64,000 bases of DNA from Nonomuraea africana (lineage in GTDB: Bacteria > Actinomycetota > Actinomycetes > Streptosporangiales > Streptosporangiaceae), in NCBI RefSeq assembly GCF_014873535.1, contig NZ_JADBEF010000001.1, positions 5,022,001-5,086,000 of the forward strand. The letters run 5' to 3'. Each line of letters starts with the position of its first letter. The first letter of the stretch is position 1. The notes beneath the pieces were generated by a model. It was not told the DNA's origin. It saw nothing but the letters and a program-made list of their open reading frames with translations, and searched no databases. Shown here piece after piece: positions 1 through 7,695 of this stretch. The position numbers and the translations under genes are program-made.

Positions 1-3
1 TAG

Positions 4-104
4 GACTCCAGGGCCGTGGAACGCCGGCGTCGGGCCTGGCGGGAGGGTGGCACCGAGGGGCTGGCCTCGCGCGGTTCGCCGGGTCGGCCGCCGAAGCGCC
101 TGTG
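4..104 (+). pseudogene. IS630-type transposase HTH fragment
   Basis: A short reading with the helix-turn-helix style of IS630-family transposases (AVERRRRAWREGG followed by GLASRGSPGRPPK). It has an in-frame TAG at bases 1-3 and loses the family pattern after about base 104, so it is a remnant. The rest of such a gene is not visible. The family call is by pattern only. Confidence 0.4.
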
Positions 105-233
105 GATAAGCCGACTTTGTGCAGGGGATCCGCAAGTCGGCGCCTGAGATATACGGACCTGGTGCACAACGTCACCTTCTGCCGGCGGGAAATTCGGGTG
201 CGGAGGGTCGGTGGGGTGGTGTGTGATCGGGGG

Positions 234-1103
234 ATGGCGATCGAGATGGGTAGGCCGGAAGTCGACGGGCTCGGTGACGTGGTGCGGGTGTTGGCGGAGT
301 GGCAGTACGACGGAGGGCCCGTGCAGTTGCATCCGGGGGATGTGGGGTGGTTCTGGCGGTTCGGTGAGGAGCGGATGGCGGAGGCTACGCGGACCTGGAG
401 TCGGGCTGGGGAGGTTCTGGCGGTCGGGCTGCTGGATGGTCCGGAGTTGCTGCGGTTGGCGTTCGCGCCGGAGGCATTGCGGGACGAGGAGTTGGCGCAG
501 CAGGTGGTCGAGGACGTGTCGGCGCCTGAGCGTGGTGTGCTGCTCGAGGGCAAGATGTACGTCGAGTCGCCGATGGGTGCGCTGGTCCAGGACCTGTTGT
601 TCAAGGACGGCTGGGAGAGCGACGAGCCGTGGACACCACTTCGGCGCGTCCTCGGCGAGCCTGTGCCGGATCCCGGCGTACGCGTCGAGGTGATCGGGCC
701 GGAACAGGCGCACGAGTGGACCGCGGTCCTGCGGGCGTCGTTCGACGGGTCGACGTTCACCGACGAGCGCTGGCACGCGATGGCGGCAGGTACGCCGTAC
801 GTCGACGCGCGGTGCCTGGTCGCTCGCAACGAGCAGGGCGAGGCGGTGGCGGCCGTGACGGTGTGGTCGGCGGGTGAAGGCAAGCCCGGGCTGATCGAGC
901 CGATGGGCGTGCACCGGGCACACCGCCGGCACGGTTACGGCAAAGCGATCACAGTCGCCGCGGCGCGCGCACTCCAGGAGTTGGGTTCGTCCAGCGTGGA
1001 CGTGTGCACGCCGAGCTCCAACGTCGCCGCCGTAGCCACCTACCAGTCGGCCGGCCTCGAGCGGTTGCCCGAGAGACGGGACCTGTACCGCAACGCTTAC
1101 TGA
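234..1103 (+). CDS. GNAT family N-acetyltransferase
   Basis: A 289-residue protein with a C-terminal GNAT domain that would transfer an acetyl group from acetyl-CoA to an unknown amine. The acetyl-CoA loop RRHGYG lies at about residues 231-236, preceded by the strand ending EPMGVH and followed by a helix and the NVAAVATYQSAGL segment typical of GNAT motif B. The N-terminal 110 residues are a less conserved accessory region. The frame is open further upstream to 102, but that part is basic and poor in typical codons, so the ATG at 234 was chosen; GTG at 216 or 219 is possible. It stands alone between remnants, and the substrate cannot be inferred. Confidence 0.8.
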   Translation: MAIEMGRPEVDGLGDVVRVLAEWQYDGGPVQLHPGDVGWFWRFGEERMAEATRTWSRAGEVLAVGLLDGPELLRLAFAPEALRDEELAQQVVEDVSAPERGVLLEGKMYVESPMGALVQDLLFKDGWESDEPWTPLRRVLGEPVPDPGVRVEVIGPEQAHEWTAVLRASFDGSTFTDERWHAMAAGTPYVDARCLVARNEQGEAVAAVTVWSAGEGKPGLIEPMGVHRAHRRHGYGKAITVAAARALQELGSSSVDVCTPSSNVAAVATYQSAGLERLPERRDLYRNAY

Positions 1104-1236
1104 GGCTTTCCATGCCCACCGCTTGCGTGGCCACGGCAGTGGTCAGCGCGGCGCGCGGGAACCGGTCCAGAAGCGTCCCGGTGATGCTCACCCCGGCCAG
1201 ACACGCCACACCGAAGGTCACGAACAAAAGACGTTG
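1104..1236 (-). pseudogene. MFS transporter fragment
   Basis: The minus strand reads LLFVTFGVACLAGVSITGTL, then LLDRFPRAALTTAVATQAVG, which looks like two membrane segments of a major facilitator transporter with the cytoplasmic LDRFPR loop between them. There is no start, and the frame degrades on both sides. It is an isolated piece just downstream of the acetyltransferase gene on the opposite strand. Confidence 0.5.
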
Positions 1237-1429
1237 ACCGTGTTCGGAGAAAAGCCGCTCACGTCGCCCAGGACCGACGGGCACGCCTTTCCCACCCCGG
1301 CCCCGGCCTGACCCTCGCCAATGTCCCCCATCGTGAGCGCCGTCTGGGCGGCGTTCCCACGCCATGCCGTCTCGATCGTCGGCTGGCTCGATGCCCTGGG
1401 CCGACGAACGCCACGGGTACAGCCCAGGT

Positions 1430-1630
1430 CTACAGTTGCCGGCTCAGCGACGGAACCGGGCTGTCGTCGGCGCGGACTTCCTGTGCCGCAGGGGTCTCTC
1501 GGGTGCCGGTGGGGGCGACGCGCCGCAGGAGCAGGAGCGCGAGCACGAGCAGCCCCGCGGCCAGGCCACCGCTGATGAGGGCGGCGGCGTGCAGTCCGGA
1601 GGCGAATGCGTTGCGCACGGTCGCCGCCAT
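1430..1630 (-). pseudogene. C-terminal fragment of a DHA2-type MFS transporter
   Basis: The minus strand reads MAATVRNAFASGLHAAALIS and a following hydrophobic run ending LLLLRRVAP, then a polar tail and a stop. This matches the last transmembrane helix and tail of EmrB/QacA-type (14-TM) drug exporters. Everything upstream of about 1630 on this strand is replaced by the oppositely oriented multicopper-oxidase fragment, so this is a truncated remnant. It may have belonged with the fragment at 1104-1236. Confidence 0.55.
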
Positions 1631-1649
1631 CGCCTCGCCGAGACGGCTC

Positions 1650-1808
1650 GCCGTCCAGTTCGGCCGGTTCACCGACCCGGCCACGCCGTACATGTACCAC
1701 TGCCACATCCTCCGGCACGAGGACTCCGGCATGATGGGGCAATTCGTGATCGTGAAGCCCGGCACCGAGAACCAGGTGCCCCGCACGATCGCCGCCCACC
1801 ACATGTAG
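1650..1808 (+). pseudogene. Multicopper oxidase C-terminal fragment
   Basis: The plus strand carries YMYHCHILRHEDSGMMGQFV, the last copper-binding segment of multicopper oxidases (HCHxxxHxxxGMM: the Cys binds type 1 copper and the His residues bind type 1 and type 3 copper). Only about 50 residues remain, ending in a stop at 1806-1808. Upstream it is fused to unrelated sequence at about 1650. It is not derived from the intact oxidase at 42678-44210, whose corresponding segment differs (HCHNLPHASEGL). Confidence 0.7.
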
Positions 1809-1863
1809 CGTCGACCGCTTCGCGTGTCCAGACCACCGCCTTCGACTACGAGCACATGAGCCT

Positions 1864-2031
1864 GGAGAGTGCACGGCCGGGCACCGGAACTCGAAGGGGC
1901 CGAACGCCGGCTTCGGATGGCAGGCGTCCACCCGATACAACGCCTGCTGGAGCAAGCTCATCCGCGTCGGCGAATACAACAAGAAGGGAGAGAACGTCCG
2001 GCCGCAAGCTGGCGCACGTTGTCGCCAGTGA
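1864..2031 (+). pseudogene. Unidentified C-terminal gene fragment
   Basis: A stretch with strongly GC-biased third codon positions reads NAGFGWQASTRYNACWSKLI, followed by RVGEYNKKGENV and a stop at 2029-2031. The composition looks like the end of a secreted or enzyme domain, but I do not recognise the family. The frame changes at about 1860, so the gene is broken. Codon use is the only evidence that it was coding. Confidence 0.3.
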
Positions 2032-2099
2032 GCGCGGTCGCCGCAACCCTCCTCACCACATAGCGCGTAGACGCGAAAACGCGTTGCCGTAGATGCTCT

Positions 2100-2116
2100 C
2101 AAAACGTATGGTTTTG
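2100..2116. promoter_or_regulatory. Palindromic operator upstream of MFS gene
   Basis: The inverted repeat CAAAAC-GTATG-GTTTTG (perfect 6-bp arms, 5-bp spacer) lies 5 bases before the GTG start of the MFS gene. Its AT-rich arms stand out from the local GC content. It could bind a dimeric repressor; no regulator gene adjoins it. Confidence 0.45.
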
Positions 2117-2121
2117 CGCTC

Positions 2122-3348
2122 GTGATCACAATGGTGGAGCGAGTCCTGCCTGCCCGGCTGGGGACAGGATTCCGGTGGTTGCTGGCCTCGAGCTGGCTGA
2201 CAAATCTCGGTGATGGGGTCGCGGCCGCGGCGGGCCCACTGCTGATCGCGACGTTGACTCGCGATCCGCTGATGATTTCGCTGTCGGCCCTGGTGGGCTG
2301 GGCGCCGCCGCTGCTGTTCAGCCTGTATGCGGGCGTGCTGTCGGATCGGTACAACCGGCGCAGGATCGTGCTGGTCGCGAACGCGGTGCGGGCCGTGGTG
2401 CTGGCGGCGCTCGTCGCGCTCATGGTGACCGGCACCGTGACCGTGGCGACGGCGCTGGTGGCGCTCACGCTCCGGTCCATCGCCGAGGTGTTCGCCGACA
2501 ACGCGACAGCCACGCTGACTCCCATGATGGTCAGCAAGGACGATCTCGTCATCGCCAACGCCCGCTTGGGCACGGGATTCATCACGCTCAATCAGCTCGC
2601 CGGGCCGCCGATCGGCGCGGCACTGTTCGGCCTGGGCTTGACCTGGCCGTTCGCGGGCCAGCTGCTCCTGGCGGTGGCGGGGATCGTCCTGGTCTCCCGG
2701 ATCACGTTGCCGCCGCACGGCCGACAGGCCGACGATCTCATGCCTAACACCGTACGGGAACTGATCGCCGGGTTCAGCTGGACCATCCAGCACGCGGCGG
2801 TCCGCACTCTGGCGCTCACAATCCTGATCTTCAACTTCACGTTCGGCGCGGCCTGGTCGGTTCTCGTCCTCTACACCCAGGAGCAGCTCGGCCTCGGCGC
2901 CCTGGGCTTCGGTCTGATGACCACCATCGGCGCGATCGGTGGCTTGATCGGCACCAGCCTGTACGGGGCCATCACCCGCAGGGTGAGCCTCGGCGCCCTG
3001 ATGCGGATCGGCCTCATCATCGAAACGTTCACTCACCTGGGCTTGGCCCTGACCCATTCGCCGTGGGTCGCCGGGGGCATCTTTCTGGCCTTCGGCGCGC
3101 ACGCGTTCATATGGGGCACGACCTCGGTCACCGTCCGCCAGCGCGCGGTTCCGCGCGAACTGCAGGGCCGAGTGGGCAGCGTCAACACCGTCTGCGTCTA
3201 CGCCGGTCTGGTGGTCGGCTCGTTGATCGGCGGTGTCCTGGCCACCCGCCTCGGTGTCGCAGCGCCCTTCTGGTTCGCCTTCGCTGGTTCCGCGGTGTTC
3301 GTGGTGCTGCTGTGGCGGCAGCTCATGCTCATCGCCCACGACGACTGA
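2122..3348 (+). CDS. MFS transporter, MefA/EntS-like (DHA3 type)
   Basis: A 408-residue, roughly 12-helix inner-membrane exporter of the major facilitator superfamily. Helices 2-3 are linked by the conserved loop GVLSDRYNRRR (about residues 72-82). The sequence style, including the VPRELQGRVGS segment before helix 10, is that of the MefA/EntS branch that exports macrolides, siderophores or other small molecules by proton antiport. GTG at 2122 starts the frame, with ATG at 2131 as an alternative; neither has a strong ribosome binding site. A palindrome sits immediately upstream. The substrate is unknown, and it is a single-gene unit. Confidence 0.85.
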   Translation: MITMVERVLPARLGTGFRWLLASSWLTNLGDGVAAAAGPLLIATLTRDPLMISLSALVGWAPPLLFSLYAGVLSDRYNRRRIVLVANAVRAVVLAALVALMVTGTVTVATALVALTLRSIAEVFADNATATLTPMMVSKDDLVIANARLGTGFITLNQLAGPPIGAALFGLGLTWPFAGQLLLAVAGIVLVSRITLPPHGRQADDLMPNTVRELIAGFSWTIQHAAVRTLALTILIFNFTFGAAWSVLVLYTQEQLGLGALGFGLMTTIGAIGGLIGTSLYGAITRRVSLGALMRIGLIIETFTHLGLALTHSPWVAGGIFLAFGAHAFIWGTTSVTVRQRAVPRELQGRVGSVNTVCVYAGLVVGSLIGGVLATRLGVAAPFWFAFAGSAVFVVLLWRQLMLIAHDD

Positions 3349-3398
3349 GATGTTCGGTGGATGTGAACGCTCGATCTGGTCGACGACACCCCGACTCC

Positions 3399-3530
3399 GC
3401 GCCTGACGTGGTGTTCACCAGCGGATTCGACTCCATCGCGGAGGATGCCTTCTTCGCCGTCGCGGCGCTGCGTCGTGGCTACAACTTCCTGGCCTACGAC
3501 GGCCCGGGCTGGGTGCCGCGCTCCGCGAGC
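3399..3530 (+). pseudogene. Alpha/beta-hydrolase fragment
   Basis: The reading VVFTSGFDSIAEDAFFAVAA, then LRRGYNFLAYDGPG, matches the segment before the nucleophile in acylaminoacyl-peptidase-like or FrsA-like alpha/beta hydrolases (GGFDS...RGYNVLLFDGPGQG). The catalytic elbow is absent because the frame turns into unrelated sequence at about 3530. It is a remnant downstream of the MFS gene. The rest of 3349-3879 shows no other gene. Confidence 0.55.
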
Positions 3531-3879
3531 AGCACCTGTTCTTCCGTCCCACTGGCAGGCGGTCATCACCCCCGCCGCACAGACCCCGGTTCGGCGGCGC
3601 TGGCCGGCCTACTTGCCTAACGTGGCTTAACGACCTTCCAGCGGCTGACCAGCAAGTTCGCTTGACAACCCCAGATAACGATCACCCATCGCGCTCTTCT
3701 GGTGGGTTCGCTGTGTCGAGCCAGCGGCTGCGCCGGTGCTAAGAGAGCAACCGGGTGTTCCACGTTCAAGTTCATTTCCCACTGATCTTTCCGTCGTAGT
3801 GTCGAGACGGTCGGATCGGCTCCGACCTTCTCGTGACGGCGCCGGATGGCGGCGCCGGTGGATCGAAGGAAGGCTCGCG

Positions 3880-4458
3880 ATGAGCAAGGTAGTGCTGGAT
3901 GTGTCGATGTCCCTGGACGGGTTCACGGCGGGACCGAACGTTCGGAAGGGGGAGCCTATGGGGGACGGCGGCGAACGGCTGCACGAATGGATGGCCGGGA
4001 AAGGGCCGGACGGCGGGGTCGACATCGGCATCCGCCGACAGGTGGACGCGGCGGTAGGCGCCGCCGTCATCGGACGGCGTACCTTCGACCTCGGCGTGGT
4101 CCCGTGGGGCGGCACACCATGGCCCGGCGTCCCGAGCTTCGTGGTCACCCACCGGACCAGGGAGGACCTCCTCGGCGACAACGGCGGGACGTTCGCCTTC
4201 GATGGGCTGGAGGCCGCAGTCCGACGCGCCAAGGATGCCGCCGGAGACAAGGACGTCCTGGTGCTGGGTGCGGACGTCGCCCGGCAGTTGCTCAGGGCGG
4301 GCCTGCTCGACGAGGTATGGCTCCACCTCGTCCCCCTGCTGATGGGCGCGGGCACACCGCTGTTCGCCGGGGAGCGGGCCGAGCTGATCCCGGAGGGGAA
4401 ACCCGTCGCGGGAACCGTGTCCGTGACCCACCTGCGCTACCGCGTCCTGAAGCCCTGA
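3880..4458 (+). CDS. Dihydrofolate reductase family protein (RibD C-terminal type)
   Basis: A 192-residue protein of the DHFR/RibD C-terminal fold, common in actinomycetes as stand-alone NAD(P)H-dependent reductases of unknown substrate. It opens with MSKVVLDVSMSLDGFTAGPN, the family's first strand and loop. Then come VIGRRTFD (nucleotide-contact helix), the LVLGADVARQLL segment and the C-terminal PLLMGAGTPLF strand. ATG 3880 is preceded by GAAGGAAGG at 3865-3873, a good ribosome binding site, and it aligns with the family start although the frame is open to 3736. No operon partner is seen. Confidence 0.85.
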   Translation: MSKVVLDVSMSLDGFTAGPNVRKGEPMGDGGERLHEWMAGKGPDGGVDIGIRRQVDAAVGAAVIGRRTFDLGVVPWGGTPWPGVPSFVVTHRTREDLLGDNGGTFAFDGLEAAVRRAKDAAGDKDVLVLGADVARQLLRAGLLDEVWLHLVPLLMGAGTPLFAGERAELIPEGKPVAGTVSVTHLRYRVLKP

Positions 4459-5065
4459 CGCCCTTGACGTTCGCTGCCTCGCAGCGTGACGACGGGCGAA
4501 GTGTCCACGCATCTGAGCGAGGGCGAGGACGAACCCTGCCAGCGCATCGGTCTCCAGCGCGTCCAAATCGTCCGGAGTCGCCTGGGCCCGCGCGCCCCGC
4601 GGGCGTCGTCAACAGCCAGAACGGTCCCCACCTCGTCAGCCGGGACGTCGATGTCAGCTTCAGCCTCGACCATCGTCCCAGCGCGCCGCCGGAGTGCTCA
4701 CACCTCTCATGCTGATGTGAGCCATCGAAAATAACCCAGTGACGCCATGTCACCGCCACTGACAAGAACCTGTCGCGAGCCAAAAACTTGTCGCTCAACA
4801 CACAGTGCGGAAGGGGACCGCTCACTTGTATTGACATTGTTCCTGCGCCGTTACTACCGGCACCCCAATTCCGCCGGTTCCAGCGCCTCAATCTCCCACC
4901 GCACCGGATGGTCGATGCCGAGCCTGCCAATAGCGGCCAGGGTGACGGCTTCGGGAGTTCAGGGCCGAGGAAGGAGTCTGTCCTGATGGCACATGTTGCG
5001 GGCTATCGAGGGGTAGCGGTGCAGCTAGGGAGGACTACCGCCGGCTTCGCTCAGCCGGCGAGGAG
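4459..5065. other. Gene-free stretch with an inverted repeat
   Basis: I find no convincing gene here. The inverted repeat GCTCACA (4696-4702) / TGTGAGC (4716-4722) could be an operator. TTGACA at 4831-4836 is a possible -35 element, but no -10 element sits at normal spacing. A 27-codon reading at 4986-5069 with a GGAAGG-like leader ends at the start of the next unit and may be a leader peptide. Confidence 0.3.
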
Positions 5066-5075
5066 ATGAACGTCA

Positions 5076-5147
5076 ATGAGCAACCGCCTGCCGGTGGCAG
5101 AGCTGGGCACCAAACAAGACGTGACCGAGGTCAAGAAAAGAGCATGA
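5076..5147 (+). CDS. Possible 23-codon leader ORF coupled to the DUF3618 gene
   Basis: The reading starts ATG 5076 (MSNRLPVAELG...), ends in TGA at 5145-5147, and overlaps the ATG of the DUF3618 gene at 5144 in an ATGA junction. AGGAG at 5061-5065 lies 10 bases before ATG 5076, so ribosomes would load here and could couple to the next gene, whose own leader is weak. It may instead be the tail of a lost upstream gene. I do not recognise the peptide. Confidence 0.35.
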   Translation: MSNRLPVAELGTKQDVTEVKKRA

Positions 5148-5731
5148 CGATGACCACCAGCGGATCTCACAGCACGAATGACTCGACCAAGGTCGGGCCG
5201 CCCCAGGGTGATGACCAGGCCGACTCCGCCGAGCAACTGCGTGCCGATATCGTCCAGGCGCGCGAGAATCTGGGGGACGACGTGGAGGCGCTGGTCGCCA
5301 AGGCCGACGTCAAAGCCCGCGCCAAGGACAAGGCCGGGCAGGTCAAGGCGAACCTCGCCGCTCAGGCGCACCAGGCCGGAACCCACGTCCGGACCATGTC
5401 CACCGAGGTCACCACCAAGGCTCGGGAGATCGCAGCGAAGGACACTATGCCAGCGGTGCGCCGCGGTGCCGCGGCCGCCGCCGCAGCCGCGACGGCGGGC
5501 GGCGGTGCCGTCGCCGTGACGGCGTGGCTACGCCGCCGCAACGCCCCCCGGCAGACCACCTGGCAGCGAGCGGTGCAGGCCGCTCGGCAGAGCGGAGCGC
5601 GGGTGCGCCATGCCGCCACGTCACCGGCGGCCACGCCCAGGGCGTGCGGCGCAGCAGCCGCAGCGATCGCCCTGCTCATGCTGGTGTGGCTGCGCCGTCG
5701 CCCGGCCCGCCGGCAGGTCGGAGTGGGGTGA
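5144..5731 (+). CDS. DUF3618 domain-containing protein
   Basis: A 195-residue protein with an N-terminal DUF3618 segment (QLRADIVQARENLGDDVEAL then KADVKARAKDKAGQ) predicted to form an amphipathic helix, followed by an Ala-rich stretch and one C-terminal hydrophobic helix (AAAAIALLMLVWL) before a basic tail. In actinomycetes this family sits with holin-like, DUF4235 and YihY genes and is thought to be an envelope- or membrane-associated helper; its biochemical role is not known. ATG 5144 was preferred over 5066, because at 5066 the AGGAG motif would abut the start codon. It heads a three-gene operon with the next two genes. Confidence 0.8.
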   Translation: MTMTTSGSHSTNDSTKVGPPQGDDQADSAEQLRADIVQARENLGDDVEALVAKADVKARAKDKAGQVKANLAAQAHQAGTHVRTMSTEVTTKAREIAAKDTMPAVRRGAAAAAAAATAGGGAVAVTAWLRRRNAPRQTTWQRAVQAARQSGARVRHAATSPAATPRACGAAAAAIALLMLVWLRRRPARRQVGVG

Positions 5732-5737
5732 GGTGCG

Positions 5738-6031
5738 ATGGCCCTGTTCTACAAGCCACTGTCGCTGCTGTTCAGCGTGCTGGGCGGACTGATCGCCGGT
5801 GCGCTGTTCAAGCAAGTGTGGAAGGTCGTTGCGGGCGAGGATGATGCCCCTGATGCCGACGATCAGGACTACACCTGGCGGCAGGTGCTCGTGGCCGCCA
5901 TGGTGCAGGGGGCCATCTTCGGCCTGGTGAAGGCGGCCGTTCAACGCGCCGCCGCACACGGTGTTCGCAAGACGACCGGGCGCTGGCCGGGCGACGACCG
6001 ACGCAAAACCCTCGAAAGCTCACGGTCATGA
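5738..6031 (+). CDS. DUF4235 domain-containing membrane protein
   Basis: A 97-residue protein with two predicted membrane segments (PLSLLFSVLGGLIAGALF and the later VLVAAMVQGAIFGLVKAAV) separated by an acidic loop, GEDDAPDADDQD. This is the usual DUF4235 architecture and length. It begins 6 bases after the DUF3618 gene and overlaps the YihY gene by 4 bases (ATGA), so the three are very probably co-transcribed. The function is unknown. The basic C-terminus suggests the cytoplasmic side. Confidence 0.85.
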   Translation: MALFYKPLSLLFSVLGGLIAGALFKQVWKVVAGEDDAPDADDQDYTWRQVLVAAMVQGAIFGLVKAAVQRAAAHGVRKTTGRWPGDDRRKTLESSRS

Positions 6032-7017
6032 GTAAACGCGCCAACGCCGCCGACCGGCCAAGGGGACCGGCCGGCGGTGACACCCCGGATAAGCCGACCG
6101 AGCTGCCCACGAGGTCGTGGTGGGATGTGCTCAAACGCACCGTCAAGGAGTTCCAGGGGGACAACCTCACCGACTGGGCCGCGGCTCTGACCTACTACGC
6201 GACCTTGTCGATCTTTCCCGCGCTGCTGGCCGTGGTCTCGGTCCTCGGCCTGTTCGGTCAGGCGACCACCCAGTCGCTCATCGACAACCTGAGCGCCATG
6301 GCACCCGGGGCCGCCCGGCAGACTCTCAATACCGTGCTGCAGGCCCTACAGAGCAACCCGCGTGCCGCCGGTATCGCTGCGATCATGGGTATCGTCGTCG
6401 CGCTGTGGTCGGCCTCGGGCTATGTGGGGGGGTTCATGCGGGCCGCCAACATCGTGTACGAGATGCCCGAGGGACGTCCCATCTGGAAGACCCTGCCGCT
6501 GCGCCTGGCCATCACCACGGTCCTGGTGATCTTGACGGCGATCGGCTCGGTCGCGGTCGTGTTCACCGGCGGGCTGGCCGATCAGGCCGGAAAGGTCCTC
6601 GGAATCGGCGAGACCGCGCTGGTGATCTGGGGCATCGTCAAGTGGCCGATCCTGGTGATCATGGTGGCGCTGGTCCTGGCCCTGCTGTACTGGGCCGCGC
6701 CCAATGTCAAGCATCCCGGGTTCCGCTGGCTCACCCCCGGCAGCATGCTCGCCGTCGTGCTGTGGATCGTCGCGTCCGCCGCGTTCGGCTTCTACGTGGC
6801 CAACTTCGGCTCCTACAGCAAGACCTACGCCGCCCTGGCCGGCGTCATCGTCTTCCTGATCTGGTTGTGGATCACCAATATCGCCGTGCTGCTCGGGGTG
6901 GAGTTCGACGCCGAAATCGCCCGCGAACGCGCCATCAAGGACGGACACCCCGCCGGCCAAGAGCCTTACGTCGAGCCCCGCGACACCCGCAAGTTCGGCA
7001 AGGACGAGCCGGATTGA
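6028..7017 (+). CDS. YihY/virulence factor BrkB family membrane protein
   Basis: A 329-residue YihY/BrkB-type protein with about six transmembrane helices between a basic N-terminus and a charged tail. The family signature DNLTDWAAALTYYATLSIFP (residues ~47-66) is clear, as are LWSASGYVGGFMRAAN and the final segment WLWITNIAVLLGVEFDAE. Its role is not settled; BrkB was linked to serum resistance, and the old RNase BN assignment is wrong. It overlaps DUF4235 by 4 bases and ends this envelope operon. The length is normal for the family. Confidence 0.9.
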   Translation: MSKRANAADRPRGPAGGDTPDKPTELPTRSWWDVLKRTVKEFQGDNLTDWAAALTYYATLSIFPALLAVVSVLGLFGQATTQSLIDNLSAMAPGAARQTLNTVLQALQSNPRAAGIAAIMGIVVALWSASGYVGGFMRAANIVYEMPEGRPIWKTLPLRLAITTVLVILTAIGSVAVVFTGGLADQAGKVLGIGETALVIWGIVKWPILVIMVALVLALLYWAAPNVKHPGFRWLTPGSMLAVVLWIVASAAFGFYVANFGSYSKTYAALAGVIVFLIWLWITNIAVLLGVEFDAEIARERAIKDGHPAGQEPYVEPRDTRKFGKDEPD

Positions 7018-7193
7018 AGGGCAGATCGAGCGCGCCGTCGGCGAGGGGCCGCCGGCCAGCGGTGGACGGCCGCCGCCGTTGACGAGATCGCCGAGCACGT
7101 CGAGCGGCTGACCCTGTACCGCTTCAAAAGTCGTTGCAGGACGCTTGACCTGCGGATCGACCTGGGACGAAGGCTCAGGCATGATCGGTTCTT

Positions 7194-7409
7194 GTGCCTC
7201 ACCGTCTCTTCTACCTGCTCATGATCCGGATGTTCGGCTGGCTGGTGCAGCTGGGCCGAAGCGAGGCGGCCAAGGACGCCGAGATCATGGTGCTCCGGCA
7301 TGAGGTGGCGGTGCTGCGGCGTCAGGTCGTCCGGCCGAAGCCGGACTGGGCCGATCGAGCGATCCTGGCCGCCCCGGCGCGGTTCTTGCCACCGGGGCTG
7401 CAGGCTTAA
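7194..7409 (+). pseudogene. N-terminal fragment of an integrase-core transposase
   Basis: The fragment begins GTG 7194 and reads [18 protein letters not shown], the leucine-rich N-terminal segment of actinobacterial IS481/IS3-like integrase-core transposases. It stops at 7409 without the DDE domain. The C-terminal part of a similar transposase survives at 45130-45446 on the other strand, so two pieces of this family lie in the window. Confidence 0.6.
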
Positions 7410-7450
7410 CTCGTCCAGGAGGGGCTGTTGCAGGCGCGCGTCCCGCACGG

Positions 7451-7573
7451 ATGGACCAACGCCAGGGGGTCCTGGTTGAGGGCCGCAGCGGCGTGGTGCT
7501 CGTCGACGTGCTGCCCCTGGATGAGCAGGCCCTGCAGGACGAGGCGGCCTTGTGGCGGCGCGGCGAGCTGTGA
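7451..7573 (+). pseudogene. Unidentified short coding fragment
   Basis: A 40-codon reading with strong codon bias: GVVLVDVLPLDEQALQDEA, then ALWRRGEL and a stop. Such ends occur in small antitoxin-like or regulatory proteins, but I cannot assign it. It has no ribosome binding site and no partner gene. Bases 7574-7695 hold nothing else I can support. Confidence 0.25.
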
Positions 7574-7695
7574 TCGCCGCGTGAAAAAGGGGGTGTCGGT
7601 AAGGATGACTCCACCAGCCGCCATCTGTGCGTTCCTGCGGGTCAGCGGCAAGGCTAAGAGGTCCGCGGGCGGTGGGTGTGGTTTTGGCGCTTCGA

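Noticed and set aside
1218-2591. Long open frame on the minus strand
   Set aside because: It spans MFS, oxidase and other remnants and the antisense of the MFS gene; low-complexity sequence without family pattern, as expected opposite high-GC genes.
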